NCBI RefSeq assembly: GCF_016765585.1
Contig: NZ_JAESWC010000001.1
Span: 310,001 to 374,000 of the forward strand
Direction: 5' to 3'
DNA length: 64,000 nt
From: Clostridium rhizosphaerae
GTDB lineage: Bacteria; Bacillota; Clostridia; Clostridiales; Clostridiaceae
A program made the position numbers and the translations under genes. How positions within the stretch are numbered: the first letter of the stretch is position 1; every line of letters starts with the position of its first letter. Shown here piece after piece: positions 51,975 to 61,362 of this stretch. The notes under the pieces were generated by a model. The model made no database searches. It was not told the origin of the DNA and saw only the letters and a program-made list of their open reading frames with translations.

Positions 51975-52148
51975 TCATAGAACTATTCTTGACAATGCAT
52001 ACCAATGATACATGGCATCATCAAAGTCTATAGGATTATAGGTTTCTGCGAGTTCATTATCAGCTTCATTGCTTCTTTTAACTTTGATGCTGCAATTAAT
52101 TATTACTACAACTATATTTCTAGCGAAAAGGACAATTAATTTTTTCAA
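51975..52148 (-). CDS. Possible 57-residue protein starting at a repeat
   Basis: Open frame from a TTG at 52148 next to a TTATCGCGATA sequence. The product begins MKKLIVLFARNIVVVIINCS, which could be a membrane-spanning or signal segment, and ends DDAMYHWYALSRIVL. No SD is evident and no family is recognised. The frame is unusually protein-like, but it may be a decayed gene. Confidence 0.35.
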   Translation of the reverse strand: MKKLIVLFARNIVVVIINCSIKVKRSNEADNELAETYNPIDFDDAMYHWYALSRIVL

Positions 52149-52164
52149 AGTTTTATCGCGATAA
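52092..52164. repeat. TTATCGCGATA-linked repeat, half copy
   Basis: Matches the region 49660-49724 block by block: GCAATTAATTATTA, ATATTTCTAGCGAAA, AATTTTTTCAAAGTTTTATCGCGATA. Only one arm of the palindrome is kept. Confidence 0.55.
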
Positions 52165-52182
52165 TTGAAATTAAGAACAAAT

Positions 52183-52219
52183 AAAAAGATGCTCCATTCT
52201 CATAAGAGCAGCATCATTT
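52183..52219. terminator. Bidirectional terminator
   Basis: AAAAAGATGCT-CTC pairs with GAG-AGCATCATTTTT around CTTATGAGAA-type loop sequence. Confidence 0.7.
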
Positions 52220-52242
52220 TTGTTAACCTATAGTATGTGCTA

Positions 52243-52434
52243 TTAACTTAAGTTCTCACTACTTGAGATCTTTTTATTAAAACTGTAAGCGCCAATGAGA
52301 GAAAGAATGCACACGGTTCCTTCAATAATAGGTACTATAATAGGCTTTTTTAGAAATACACTTACTATAAGAGTTATTAAAAGCACTAATGCTACATCTA
52401 TACATACAGTTCTCATTATATTAAAATTTTTCAC
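52243..52434 (-). CDS. Small two-span membrane protein
   Basis: 63 residues, probable GTG start; an ATG seven codons later is the alternative. Two hydrophobic spans (VALVLLITLIVSVFL; VPIIEGTVCILSLIGAYSF) leave a short cytoplasmic tail. No family recognised. Ribosome binding site spacing is poor, so confidence is limited. Confidence 0.5.
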   Translation of the reverse strand: MKNFNIMRTVCIDVALVLLITLIVSVFLKKPIIVPIIEGTVCILSLIGAYSFNKKISSSENLS

Positions 52435-52523
52435 AACCTCACCGCTTTGTCTTATAGCTAGTCAAATCCTCATTAAAGGCTTACGCCTCTCGAGTCCAGC
52501 TTTTTATTTAATTTAGCATCTTT

Positions 52524-53030
52524 TTATATAGCCTCATTATAATTCAATAGCTCTACACGTGTTGAAACTCCTTTGAGTGCAATTTTGTGTACTGCTTCAT
52601 TTACAGTTGTGCAGCAATCAGATAGTATCTTTACACTATATTTTTCTGCTTCTTTAGAAATGGCAGTGAACACAATACAATTTTGTGTCATCATTCCACA
52701 TACAAGAATTTCTTCTACTCCAAGCTGTGATAATACTTTCTCTAGGTTTGTCTCATAAAAGCTGTCTGCAAATTTCTTTATTACTTTCTTTGCATTTGAA
52801 GCCGCCTTTAATATCCTTGAATGAATTTCTGCTCCTTCCGTACCTTCATTAAAAAATGATGAGCTGCCATCTGCAATATGCTGAATTAAAATTACAGGTA
52901 TATTATTGTCATTCGCCTTTTCAATAGCTTTTTCCACATTATTTAAAGTATTTTCAGTATTCCATAGCGGAAATTTTCCATATTCAAAATAGTCGTTTTG
53001 TATGTCAATAACTATAAGAGCTTTTTTCAT
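52524..53030 (-). CDS. Isochorismatase-family cysteine hydrolase
   Basis: 168 residues with GGAGG before ATG. ALIVIDIQNDYFE (catalytic Asp), VILIQHIADGSSSFF, KKFADSFYETNLEKVL (catalytic Lys) and VEEILVCGMMTQNCIVFTAI with the nucleophilic Cys complete the catalytic triad. The family includes nicotinamidases and pyrazinamidases; substrate here is unknown. A structured leader with a strong terminator lies about 90 bases upstream. Confidence 0.9.
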   Translation of the reverse strand: MKKALIVIDIQNDYFEYGKFPLWNTENTLNNVEKAIEKANDNNIPVILIQHIADGSSSFFNEGTEGAEIHSRILKAASNAKKVIKKFADSFYETNLEKVLSQLGVEEILVCGMMTQNCIVFTAISKEAEKYSVKILSDCCTTVNEAVHKIALKGVSTRVELLNYNEAI

Positions 53031-53117
53031 TTTATAACCTCCTAGTTAGCTTTATTTAAATTTATATTATACCATATTCTGTAATATATAGTGCAGCTAT
53101 AATGTGATTTTTTATGC

Positions 53118-53206
53118 AAAAAAAAAAATAGCCTAACCCCGTATTATCAATAGCTAAGGCTATAAGTCTCGTTTACTTATACTACAGTTCCCCGCAACAC
53201 ATGTAG
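53118..53206 (-). promoter_or_regulatory. Stacked three-hairpin leader ending in a terminator
   Basis: On the minus strand: CTACA...TGTAG (53206-53182), TATAAGT-AAACGAG-ACTTATA (53181-53161), then ATAGCCTTA...TAGGCTAT (53163-53128) followed by eleven T. The second and third stems share three bases. It could be the terminator of the LytTR gene upstream or an attenuator of the isochorismatase gene. Confidence 0.55.
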
Positions 53207-53245
53207 AATAGATTTTTATAAATTATTGATTTGAATATTTATATT

Positions 53246-53566
53246 TTAATATTTATCTTCAGGATGAAAACTTCCCTCATTCTTAAGATAACAGTTAAAG
53301 AATTGCAATACAATTTCATAAAGCTTCTGCCTCGACTCAAACACCTTGTCCTTACAATAGATAAATACTTTATTATCTACTGCCTCAAAATAATACACAT
53401 CCGCAATATGCAGCCTGTGTATATTACATTCATCATAGCCAAGAATCACTGCTTTTTCTTTTTTTAATTTACTTATCAATTTCAGTATGCCATCATTCAC
53501 CTCATGACACCTGATTATAATCTCTTCATCAAGTTCCATACTGATTTCCTCAATTGATATCTTCAT
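53246..53566 (-). pseudogene. C-terminally truncated LytTR-domain protein
   Basis: 106 residues. MKISIEEISMELDEEIIIRC, EKAVILGYDECNIHRLHIAD and VYYFEAVDNKVFIYCKDKVF are the start of a LytTR DNA-binding protein of the short clostridial type, which normally reaches about 145 residues with the SKSxIxN and VSRxY elements. Here the domain breaks off after the LYEI helix and ends in unrelated sequence. DNA binding is therefore unlikely. No partner DUF3021 gene follows. Confidence 0.7.
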
Positions 53567-53790
53567 GCTCTCACCACTTTAAATCTAATTTTACTCTCAC
53601 AATTTATATTATATCAGGTAGAGCCTAAAAACTACCATATACTTCATCATAGTTTTATCTATGATGTTTCCACAAAAATCACCCCCATAGTTACTCAATC
53701 TGTTGAACTTTAACACACGCTATAATAAAATAGAAAATACAAGCTGTTAATCAATGTATAAACTGTGCAACTTAAATGGGGGTTACAACT

Positions 53791-54087
53791 ATGACAAAAG
53801 AAGATTTGATATCATTGCAGCAAAAGGCTACGATGCTGCGAGTTGAAGGTAAATATAAAGAAACTATTGAGAATTGTTATACCCTTCTTGAAGCTGGAAT
53901 AGAACTTAAGAATTATAAATCAATTTTAACTGCCTATATATACTTAGGAGCTTCATTTTATTGCATAGGAGTTACAAATAATTTGTCTTTAAAAGAATTA
54001 AATTTTAGTGAGTTATTTAATATTGCAGACATTAGACTCTACAAAGCTAAGCAGAATGGAAGAAATCAAGTTTGCGCTGTAAGCTAA
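53791..54087 (+). pseudogene. TPR-GGDEF fusion remnant (internal deletion)
   Basis: 98 residues from the ATG 8 bases after GGGGG. The first 60 residues look like a tetratricopeptide repeat segment (KEDLISLQQKATMLRVEGKY; AYIYLGASFYCIG). They run directly into SELFNIADIRLYKAKQNGRN, the last 25 residues of a GGDEF diguanylate cyclase (ADxALYxAKxxGRN). The GGDEF active site and the intervening several hundred residues are missing. It is best read as an in-frame internal deletion of a TPR-diguanylate cyclase gene. Confidence 0.75.
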
Positions 54088-54115
54088 TGAAGGCTTAAGT
54101 AAATTTACTTATATG

Positions 54116-54152
54116 CAAAAAAGCCACAGGAAGTTAAAATCCTGCGGCTTTA
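54116..54152. terminator. Bidirectional terminator
   Basis: AAAAAAGCC-CAGGA pairs with TCCTG-GGCTTT around AGTTAAAA, between the convergent remnant and the GH31 gene. Confidence 0.8.
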
Positions 54153-54163
54153 GTATTTTTATG

Positions 54164-57100
54164 CTATTTTCCCCTTAACAGACTATCAATTATAAAATGA
54201 GCATCAGCATTTAAAACTGTCCTTACTTTATCCTGTGCTTGGTTTCTTAATGCTTCGTTGCTAAGATGTTTTATGAAACCTTCCATGTGTTTTGCGGCCT
54301 GATCAGGTCGCCTTTTATCAATCTGGTGCTGCGCTTGGTTAAGGCTGTTGCTAAGCTGTTCTAACAGTGGTCCACCTAATTCATTTGACTTTTTATACCT
54401 ATCAATTAATACTTTCATTGATTCAATGCTTGTTTTAACATTAAACGGTAATACTGTTTCAAAGGAATTACCAGCATAGTCTCTAATAGTAATACTTGCA
54501 GAAAAATATCCAGTTTTTCCTGCCATATCTATATTTACAAGCTGTTCACCTTTGTTTATGTTATAAGTCTCCCCGCCAATATTTATTTTAGCTTCAGAAA
54601 CACCTGAAAGGTTATCTTCAACCTTAAAGATAAATGGTTGTGAGTCTTCAAATGAGCTGCCTTCGCCTAGCTGTTTTCCATCGGCTATCAACATAAATGT
54701 AGGTTTGCTTTTATCTATTCTTATAGTTTCTGTTTTGGCTTCTTCTATATTACCTGCCTTATCTATAGAACGATACTGTATTTCGTGAGTTCCTTCTTCT
54801 GTTATAGATATGGGCTTCGTGTAGTCTATCCAGTCTCCGCTTCCCCCTAATTTATACTCCGTGCTAGCTACTCCCGATACATTATCTTCAGCACTTAACA
54901 ATATAGATATATCTGATTGATACCATCCCTCTCCTTTTGTTCCCTTAATCTCTGCTTTTGTAGTTGGGGACGTTCTGTCAACTGTTATATCTAAAGCTTC
55001 TTCTGCCTTGCCATAGTAGGATTCCGCAGCTGCTTTTATAGTATACTTTCCATCGGCTATATCTTTTATCTCATAATTCCAACTTCCATCCTCTACTGTT
55101 TTAACCTGAACACTTTGCTCTCCAATTGTAAGATTTATATTGCTTGTCTTAGCACTAGTACCGGATATTGTAAACGGAAGTTCCTTTATTATTTGATTGT
55201 TATAAGGAGCTTTTACAGAAATTGGGCTGCCACCTATAAGTTTATAATCATGCCCTGGTGTCAATTGGAACTTAAAAGAGCCCGTCTTTTCTTCGTAATT
55301 AAATTCCACATTTGTATTAGCTGTAACATCTATAATTACCATATTGCTTGGATTCCAGCCTATATTATCATTGGTTATTGTGGAAGTGGTACTTCCATCG
55401 ATATAAGTATATTTATACTGCGAACCATTGTTGGCAATAGGATACACCTTCGCATAGAATTTGTTTACTTGTGAATCCTGTAATACAACCGTTCCTTTTC
55501 CACCAATAAATACAGGCATTTTATCCTTTGGGAGGCTAAAATTCTTTAAAACTTTTGGCCCGTAATAGACTTCTCCGGTCTCAAAGTCCATCCATTTACC
55601 TTCAGGCAAGTAAATATCTCTTGAGGCTGCACTTGCGTAGTCACTGCCATATAACGGTGTTACAATCATTGATGGCCCAAGCATCCACTCATATTGTTTA
55701 GTTGTCTTGTTAGCAAGATTGTAGGTATTGGCATCAGATGAAAATGCGATAGGCAGTGGGGTCATTGTATAAGGATATCCTGTATTAAAGCTGTCAACCG
55801 CTGCACTATAAATATATGGTGCAAACTTAGAGTGCCAATCTGCAGCCTTCTTTACTATTGCCTCATATTGTGTATTGTTCATTTTCCACGGACCAAGCCC
55901 CATTGACATTGCAGGACTAACAGCTGCAAACATTGCATTCCTTACAAAATACTCTTTTTGGTCAGCAGTTAAAGTATTGGGTAAGTATTTACCTGCAACT
56001 ATATCAGGGTAAAAATTAGGAGCGGCGCTTGCAGCATAGTTAAGTCCATTTATAACTGGCCTATCCTGGTCAGAGCCATACTGGGTATCTTCGAGTCTTA
56101 TGATGTCTCCCGGTACTGAATATGAAGAATTTCTTACCATTACATAGTATCCACTTCCCATAAGCTTGCCATTTGTTTCATTAGCCTTTGCATCATTATA
56201 AAGCTGACTTCCATCACCGAGCATAGTATCTTCCTTAAACCCGTCTACCCCCCAAGTATCCACAAGGGATTTATACCAGTTCACAGCTTCTGGATTCTTA
56301 TTATCCAGTAGATAGACTTTCCCCTTAGGGAAATTGACACTAAAGGTACTAGTCTTACCTGAGGAATCCTTCATGAAATATCCGTTTTTCAGGCCATCTA
56401 ACGGAAAGCTTCCATCATTAGAAGGATTATAATTACCGCCATCTGCTGCTGTCGCTTTAAAATTAGTCCTTAGTCCCAGCATAAGTTTTATGCCATTACT
56501 ATTAAAAAACTGCTTTAAGCCTTGTACATCAGGATATCTTGGGTTTGGCAGCCCATCAGTTCTGCCTGAGGAATCATAGGTATCATCCCATATGCCAAAA
56601 CTTGTTGTGCACCCCTGATTATCCTTGTTTCTATCACCCTTCCAGAATCCTGATCCTATGACACCCCATTTCAGGTTGTAGCCTTTATCTATGTAACTCT
56701 TTAAATCATTCGTAGCAGATTGCTGATAAGTGTTCCAGCCAAGTGATCCAAATGCCTCATATCCAACTTCAAAGAATTCATACTTAGGCTTATAATCAGG
56801 ATATCCCTCATTTATTCTTGCGTCCTTGTAATCCTTATATATTTGTTCCATGCTGCCTATAAAATAATATAATTTGCTCACATTATCTACATTTGCAGCT
56901 CCAAGGGTATTTTCATCAGAGTTGATGATTACTCTTTTCTTTCCATCCTCAAATAAAACCTCAGCAAACTTCTGAGAAGGGAATACAGCAAAGTTGGATT
57001 CAAAACGCTTTGCATTATCAGTGTCATGGAAGTCAGAATCTGATATTCCAAATACATTTGTGCTGCTTCCGTAACCTCCTTGGTCGCCTAATCCATATAC

Positions 57101-58132
57101 TAGCGCCATAGGAGCTGTCCTTGCATCTATTATTACCTTAGTAGATTTAATAATGGTAGATGTATTAATTGCCCAAGAACCGCTTACTTTATTCCACGAA
57201 GCACTGCCACCGTTTTGAAAATCATCGCTTAAGAGTATCTTCGAATCAGATTTTACAGCAACATCATCAAAACTGCAGGCATCTTTATAAGTTCTCAGAC
57301 CAATTGCACCGCTTGTGAGTCCTGAACCGCTATCAGTAATATTAATCTTTTCAATATCATTTAAGTAACACTTAATTGTATTACCTTCAATTTCAGCTTT
57401 TAACCTATACCAAGTATCCTTGTTGATTTTTTCATCTAATTGCTTCAAAAAGGTAGTAATCCCATTCTCTTTTTTAAAAAGCTCCAATTTCCCGCCAGAA
57501 TTTAGCCTTAGGTGGTAGTAATTATTAACATCTTTATATCTGAATAACAATCCTGATGCACTGGAGCCAATAACTGAATTTGATGCTTTTACCCTGCCTT
57601 CAACAGAATAGTCTGTCCAAGACTTGTCTCCAGTCCAGGTAAGCCCTTCTCCTGCATTGTTTGTACCTATATAAACACTTTCCGCTACCGGTTCAGTGCC
57701 ACCTGAGTTGTCTCCCGTCTGTACTCTTGGAACTATCTTGTATTTCGCAAAGCTTTCATTAGGATATATATAAACATCCGCTTCGTTGCCATTGCTGTTG
57801 GTAACCATCATATGCACTTCTTTATCGTTATAAGCTACTAGTGATGTTGTTTTTGCATCGTAAAGATCAGTACCGCCTGGTGCTGTAAACCGAAGCCCTG
57901 ATACTTTATGAGCATCTGCTATCACTGTACCATCTGGACCCTTAAATGCATATTTAAAACCTTCTTTAGTTATTACAATCTTGTAGTTTGCTTTATTAAT
58001 GATAATGTAATTACTGTCTTCATTCACCATACTTTCTGCTGTCAACGCCTTTACAGGCATGGTTGAAAGCACTGATACGAAAAGCATTATAAATGCCATA
58101 GCAGTGCTGAGTATTTTTATTTTTTTCTTCAT
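54164..58132 (-). CDS. Secreted multidomain GH31 alpha-glycosidase
   Basis: 1322 residues with a signal peptide (1-30, cleaved after PVKA). A mutarotase-like beta domain (about 35-135) is split by an inserted LamG/DUF1080-like lectin domain (about 150-295) and resumes near 300-430. The GH31 barrel follows (about 445-830), with nucleophile Asp635 in VDGFKEDTMLGDG. C-terminal beta domains lead to an Ig-like domain (about 985-1065), an OmpL47-type repeat (STEYKLGGSGDWIDY), a second one and a C-terminal FIMAH helical domain (1238-1322). GH31 enzymes cleave alpha-glucosides, alpha-xylosides or transfer glucose. GGAGGG precedes ATG. Confidence 0.9.
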   Translation of the reverse strand: MKKKIKILSTAMAFIMLFVSVLSTMPVKALTAESMVNEDSNYIIINKANYKIVITKEGFKYAFKGPDGTVIADAHKVSGLRFTAPGGTDLYDAKTTSLVAYNDKEVHMMVTNSNGNEADVYIYPNESFAKYKIVPRVQTGDNSGGTEPVAESVYIGTNNAGEGLTWTGDKSWTDYSVEGRVKASNSVIGSSASGLLFRYKDVNNYYHLRLNSGGKLELFKKENGITTFLKQLDEKINKDTWYRLKAEIEGNTIKCYLNDIEKINITDSGSGLTSGAIGLRTYKDACSFDDVAVKSDSKILLSDDFQNGGSASWNKVSGSWAINTSTIIKSTKVIIDARTAPMALVYGLGDQGGYGSSTNVFGISDSDFHDTDNAKRFESNFAVFPSQKFAEVLFEDGKKRVIINSDENTLGAANVDNVSKLYYFIGSMEQIYKDYKDARINEGYPDYKPKYEFFEVGYEAFGSLGWNTYQQSATNDLKSYIDKGYNLKWGVIGSGFWKGDRNKDNQGCTTSFGIWDDTYDSSGRTDGLPNPRYPDVQGLKQFFNSNGIKLMLGLRTNFKATAADGGNYNPSNDGSFPLDGLKNGYFMKDSSGKTSTFSVNFPKGKVYLLDNKNPEAVNWYKSLVDTWGVDGFKEDTMLGDGSQLYNDAKANETNGKLMGSGYYVMVRNSSYSVPGDIIRLEDTQYGSDQDRPVINGLNYAASAAPNFYPDIVAGKYLPNTLTADQKEYFVRNAMFAAVSPAMSMGLGPWKMNNTQYEAIVKKAADWHSKFAPYIYSAAVDSFNTGYPYTMTPLPIAFSSDANTYNLANKTTKQYEWMLGPSMIVTPLYGSDYASAASRDIYLPEGKWMDFETGEVYYGPKVLKNFSLPKDKMPVFIGGKGTVVLQDSQVNKFYAKVYPIANNGSQYKYTYIDGSTTSTITNDNIGWNPSNMVIIDVTANTNVEFNYEEKTGSFKFQLTPGHDYKLIGGSPISVKAPYNNQIIKELPFTISGTSAKTSNINLTIGEQSVQVKTVEDGSWNYEIKDIADGKYTIKAAAESYYGKAEEALDITVDRTSPTTKAEIKGTKGEGWYQSDISILLSAEDNVSGVASTEYKLGGSGDWIDYTKPISITEEGTHEIQYRSIDKAGNIEEAKTETIRIDKSKPTFMLIADGKQLGEGSSFEDSQPFIFKVEDNLSGVSEAKINIGGETYNINKGEQLVNIDMAGKTGYFSASITIRDYAGNSFETVLPFNVKTSIESMKVLIDRYKKSNELGGPLLEQLSNSLNQAQHQIDKRRPDQAAKHMEGFIKHLSNEALRNQAQDKVRTVLNADAHFIIDSLLRGK

Positions 58133-58197
58133 TATCTATCCCTCCATAATACATATATACCCTGTCTTATGGTTAATATGGATATCATCAAAAATCA

Positions 58198-60006
58198 TCA
58201 AATATTATCAGAATTATTTTTAGCAGCTGAAGGTATTGCTATAATTATACTAGTTCCATTATTAACCCTGCTTTTTATCTCTATACCGTAGTTTTCACCA
58301 AAACTAAGCTTTATCCTTTGGTTAACATTCTTTATTCCAATATGGTTTTCTTCCTTTATATATTCCGTCTGAAGTTCGTTATTAATCAAGCTGCACTTCT
58401 CTTCTTCAATCCCTGTTCCGTCATCATTAATCTCTATTAAAACCCTGTCCTCTGAAATATAGGATTTTATTGTCAAAGTGCATTTTTTATTGGTTGGTTT
58501 TATTCCATGATAGATTGCATTTTCTACAATTGGCTGTAGAGTTATCTTTGGAAGTACTGCTTCCAGAGTTTCTTCCTCAATATCATACACAACCTGGAAC
58601 TTGTCCTCATATCTCACCTTTTGTATCTCTAAGTAAATTCTTACATGCTCAAGCTCGTTTCTTAATGTATTCATATATTCCTTTGTATCAAGACCTATTC
58701 TGAGAAGCTTTGAAAGATTGGAAATCATATGGCTTCCTTCATTTTCACCATTAGTAAACTCCATAACCTTCCACTTTATATTCTCTAAAGTATTAAACAG
58801 GAAGTGTGAATTAATCTGAGACTGAAGAGCTATAGATCTTGCCTTTTTTAAAAGGCTCATCCTATTATTAAGTTCTTCCTTAAGCTGCTGTACGTCGCTT
58901 ATTGAGCTTTCCAAGCCTCTAGATATGATTTTAAGTTCATTTATCTTTGTCTTACTGTAAACTTTAGTGTCATTGAGATTTTTCTTTTCAAGTATTCCAA
59001 TTATCTCTTCTATTGGAGTAAAAAGCTTAACTGCTATAAGAAATGAAATAATAAGTACTATACTAATGCTGAAGACCAAAAATCCAATCATTAAATCTCT
59101 GATTCTGTTTACCTTAAATTTATTGTCTTTGGTGCTTACCAAAGCTACAAAACTCCAGTCATTGTAGTCAGATTTGATATTATTTATGAAGTATTCTTTT
59201 CCCTCTATGGTTATTGTGCTTCCTTTTCCTAATTTTGACACACCTATACCCTGAAGAGGCTTTACGCTGCTTATATCTTTACCCAGCAAACTCTTGTCCT
59301 TATTGAATACAATTGAATTGTTGTTAAGTATATAGAAATCTTTAATAGTAACATCTTTGTTCTGATTTATGAGCTTATTAATTCTATCAATATCAATGCT
59401 CACTGCAACTACTCCTTTTTTCTCGCTTGAGTATAAAGGAATGGCCCTAAAGAAGGATATGGTATTCTTCTCAGGAAGCACTGAGGTCCAATAGGTCTTA
59501 CCTTTGTTTTGTTTAAATTCTTTTTCGAGAGTGTCGCTGTACTTCCAATTCGCATAGTCCAGATTGCTGCTAACGATCTTATAATTGCTTTTTTCTGCAT
59601 AAATACATATAGAATTGATGAAATCTCCGTAATACACATAGGTATTCATAGCTTTTTCTATACTATTTATGCTTCTAAGCATATCAGAATTTTTTTCATC
59701 ATAGTTTTTGCTGCTGTATCTTAATATGTTTTCTACCTCAAGGTCTGTAGCCATACTTAAAAGAGTAGTCTCCACCTGTCTGCTTATCATATCTATGCTG
59801 TCCTTTGTCCTGGAAAGCGCAGCAAGATTTGCACTCATCATCTGATCCTTGTAGATGTTATTTAAATAATTGAAAGCTAAAAATACAGACAAAAATAAAG
59901 GCAGAGTTATAAAGAGATTTATAGTTATAAAATACTTAACCAAAATACTGTTAAATCTATATTCCTTTATATACTTCCATATATTTAAGCTCTTGAATTT
60001 CCCCAT
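58198..60006 (-). CDS. yesM: Sensor histidine kinase, YesM type
   Basis: 602 residues. Membrane spans near 24-46 and 305-325 frame an extracellular dCACHE-type sensor (about 50-300; FRAIPLYSSEKKGVVAVSID). A HAMP linker, the His_kinase block LQSQINSHFLFNTLENI and the ATPase motifs VENAIYHGIKP and NDDGTGI follow. The canonical motif is INPHF; here Pro is Ser, while the phosphorylated His is kept. It pairs with the AraC-type regulator encoded just upstream (8 bases apart) to sense an extracellular saccharide. Confidence 0.92.
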   Translation of the reverse strand: MGKFKSLNIWKYIKEYRFNSILVKYFITINLFITLPLFLSVFLAFNYLNNIYKDQMMSANLAALSRTKDSIDMISRQVETTLLSMATDLEVENILRYSSKNYDEKNSDMLRSINSIEKAMNTYVYYGDFINSICIYAEKSNYKIVSSNLDYANWKYSDTLEKEFKQNKGKTYWTSVLPEKNTISFFRAIPLYSSEKKGVVAVSIDIDRINKLINQNKDVTIKDFYILNNNSIVFNKDKSLLGKDISSVKPLQGIGVSKLGKGSTITIEGKEYFINNIKSDYNDWSFVALVSTKDNKFKVNRIRDLMIGFLVFSISIVLIISFLIAVKLFTPIEEIIGILEKKNLNDTKVYSKTKINELKIISRGLESSISDVQQLKEELNNRMSLLKKARSIALQSQINSHFLFNTLENIKWKVMEFTNGENEGSHMISNLSKLLRIGLDTKEYMNTLRNELEHVRIYLEIQKVRYEDKFQVVYDIEEETLEAVLPKITLQPIVENAIYHGIKPTNKKCTLTIKSYISEDRVLIEINDDGTGIEEEKCSLINNELQTEYIKEENHIGIKNVNQRIKLSFGENYGIEIKSRVNNGTSIIIAIPSAAKNNSDNI

Positions 60007-60014
60007 AATAACAC

Positions 60015-61226
60015 CTATTTATCTTCTTTGTAATTAGTTGACCTGCGTTTCATAAGCATTTCTCTATAAGTATTTGGAGTATAGCCAGTATAGTTTTTAA
60101 AAATCTTATAAAAATACTTCAGATTTTTATAGCCTACAAGATTTGATATCTCATAAACCTTTAGGTTTTTATTGCTTAACAGTTCCTTGGATCTCTCTAT
60201 CCTTGTCTTTGTAACATAATCAATAAAGTTAATACCCATCTTTTTCTTATAAACCTTGCTTAGGTACACAGGGCTCAGAAAAACAACTTCTGCTACCTTT
60301 TCCAGGGTTAAATCATCCATATAGTTTTCTTCGATATATTTATTAGCTCTTTTAATAATAAGTTCAGTATTGCTGCTGTTATTTTCTTCGATGGCATTAA
60401 CAGCTGAATCTATCCACTTTTCAAAACTCTGAAGTGCATCTTTGTAGCTTACAGCTTTGTTGATATTTTTCATTTCATCTTTTAAATCGTTTTTAATAGT
60501 GAGTCCTACGTAAGAAGTGGATATTCTATTTAACAAAAGCACCAAAGTGTTATCTAAAAACTTCAGTCCAGAATTAAAAGGCATATTTACTATTTTACTT
60601 GATATATCTTTAAAGGTATTATAAATACACGTCTTATTAAACTCCAAGAAATATTCTATTAAATGAGACTGCTGCTCTATAAGAGCCTTGTAGTCATGTT
60701 GAGCACTTTTATTATTCTCTGCTTCTACTCTTGTTTCTTCGAGCAATTCATATACATCCTTGTATATTGCGCCCTCTTTCTTTAATATTATTTTTTGAGG
60801 CTCTGCAGCCTTTTGCTTTTCCTGTTGGAGCTTTTCATTTATATCTTTCACACGATCAAGGTCATTTTTAACCTTTGTAAATTTATTTTTAATCTCCTCA
60901 AGTTCAATTGGCTTTACTATATAAGAAACAACATTATACTCCAAAGCTTTCTTAGCATATTCAAACTCCTGATATCCACTCATTAAAATCACTTTTATAT
61001 TAAGAGAGTTTTCAAATATATATTTAGCTACGTCCAGCCCTGATTTTCTGCTCATTCTAATGTCGCAAAGCACAACATCTACTGACATGGCATTTATATA
61101 ATCTATTACTTCATCACCATCTTCGCATTTCATTACAACATTAAAGCCCAGCTCAGCCCAATCAACAAAACGGCTCAAGCCTTCCCTAATATTCTTTTCA
61201 TCATCTGCTATAACAAGATTATACAT
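60015..61226 (-). CDS. yesN: Response regulator, YesN type (AraC output)
   Basis: 403 residues from the ATG that begins MYNLVIADDEKNIREG; a second ATG two codons upstream is possible. Receiver domain with the phospho-acceptor in VVLCDIRMSRKSGLDVAKYI (Asp about 55), middle helical domain and C-terminal AraC HTH (DLTLEKVAEVVFLSPVYLSK; VYEISNLVGYKNLKYFYKIF). Partner of the YesM kinase. The in-frame extension to 61337 runs over an intergenic palindrome and is not used. Confidence 0.92.
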   Translation of the reverse strand: MYNLVIADDEKNIREGLSRFVDWAELGFNVVMKCEDGDEVIDYINAMSVDVVLCDIRMSRKSGLDVAKYIFENSLNIKVILMSGYQEFEYAKKALEYNVVSYIVKPIELEEIKNKFTKVKNDLDRVKDINEKLQQEKQKAAEPQKIILKKEGAIYKDVYELLEETRVEAENNKSAQHDYKALIEQQSHLIEYFLEFNKTCIYNTFKDISSKIVNMPFNSGLKFLDNTLVLLLNRISTSYVGLTIKNDLKDEMKNINKAVSYKDALQSFEKWIDSAVNAIEENNSSNTELIIKRANKYIEENYMDDLTLEKVAEVVFLSPVYLSKVYKKKMGINFIDYVTKTRIERSKELLSNKNLKVYEISNLVGYKNLKYFYKIFKNYTGYTPNTYREMLMKRRSTNYKEDK

Positions 61227-61320
61227 ACACATCACCAGACTTCTTCTAATTTTATTTATAGACGTTACCTTATAGTATTCTTCGTAATGCTTCAAAATCC
61301 TGCAGAACTGGTTTAATTGA

Positions 61321-61361
61321 CAATTGAGAATGGACAATTGTCAATCGTCCATTCTCAATTG
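61321..61361. repeat. Short intergenic palindrome
   Basis: CAATTGAGAATGGACAATTG and CGTCCATTCTCAATTG form an almost perfect hairpin between the FAD oxidoreductase stop codon and yesN. Shares the GAGAATGGA core with the element at 15504. Confidence 0.75.
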
Positions 61362-61362
61362 C

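Noticed and set aside
61227-61337. 37-residue N-terminal extension of YesN
   Set aside because: It crosses an intergenic palindrome; receiver domains begin at MYNLVIADDE.
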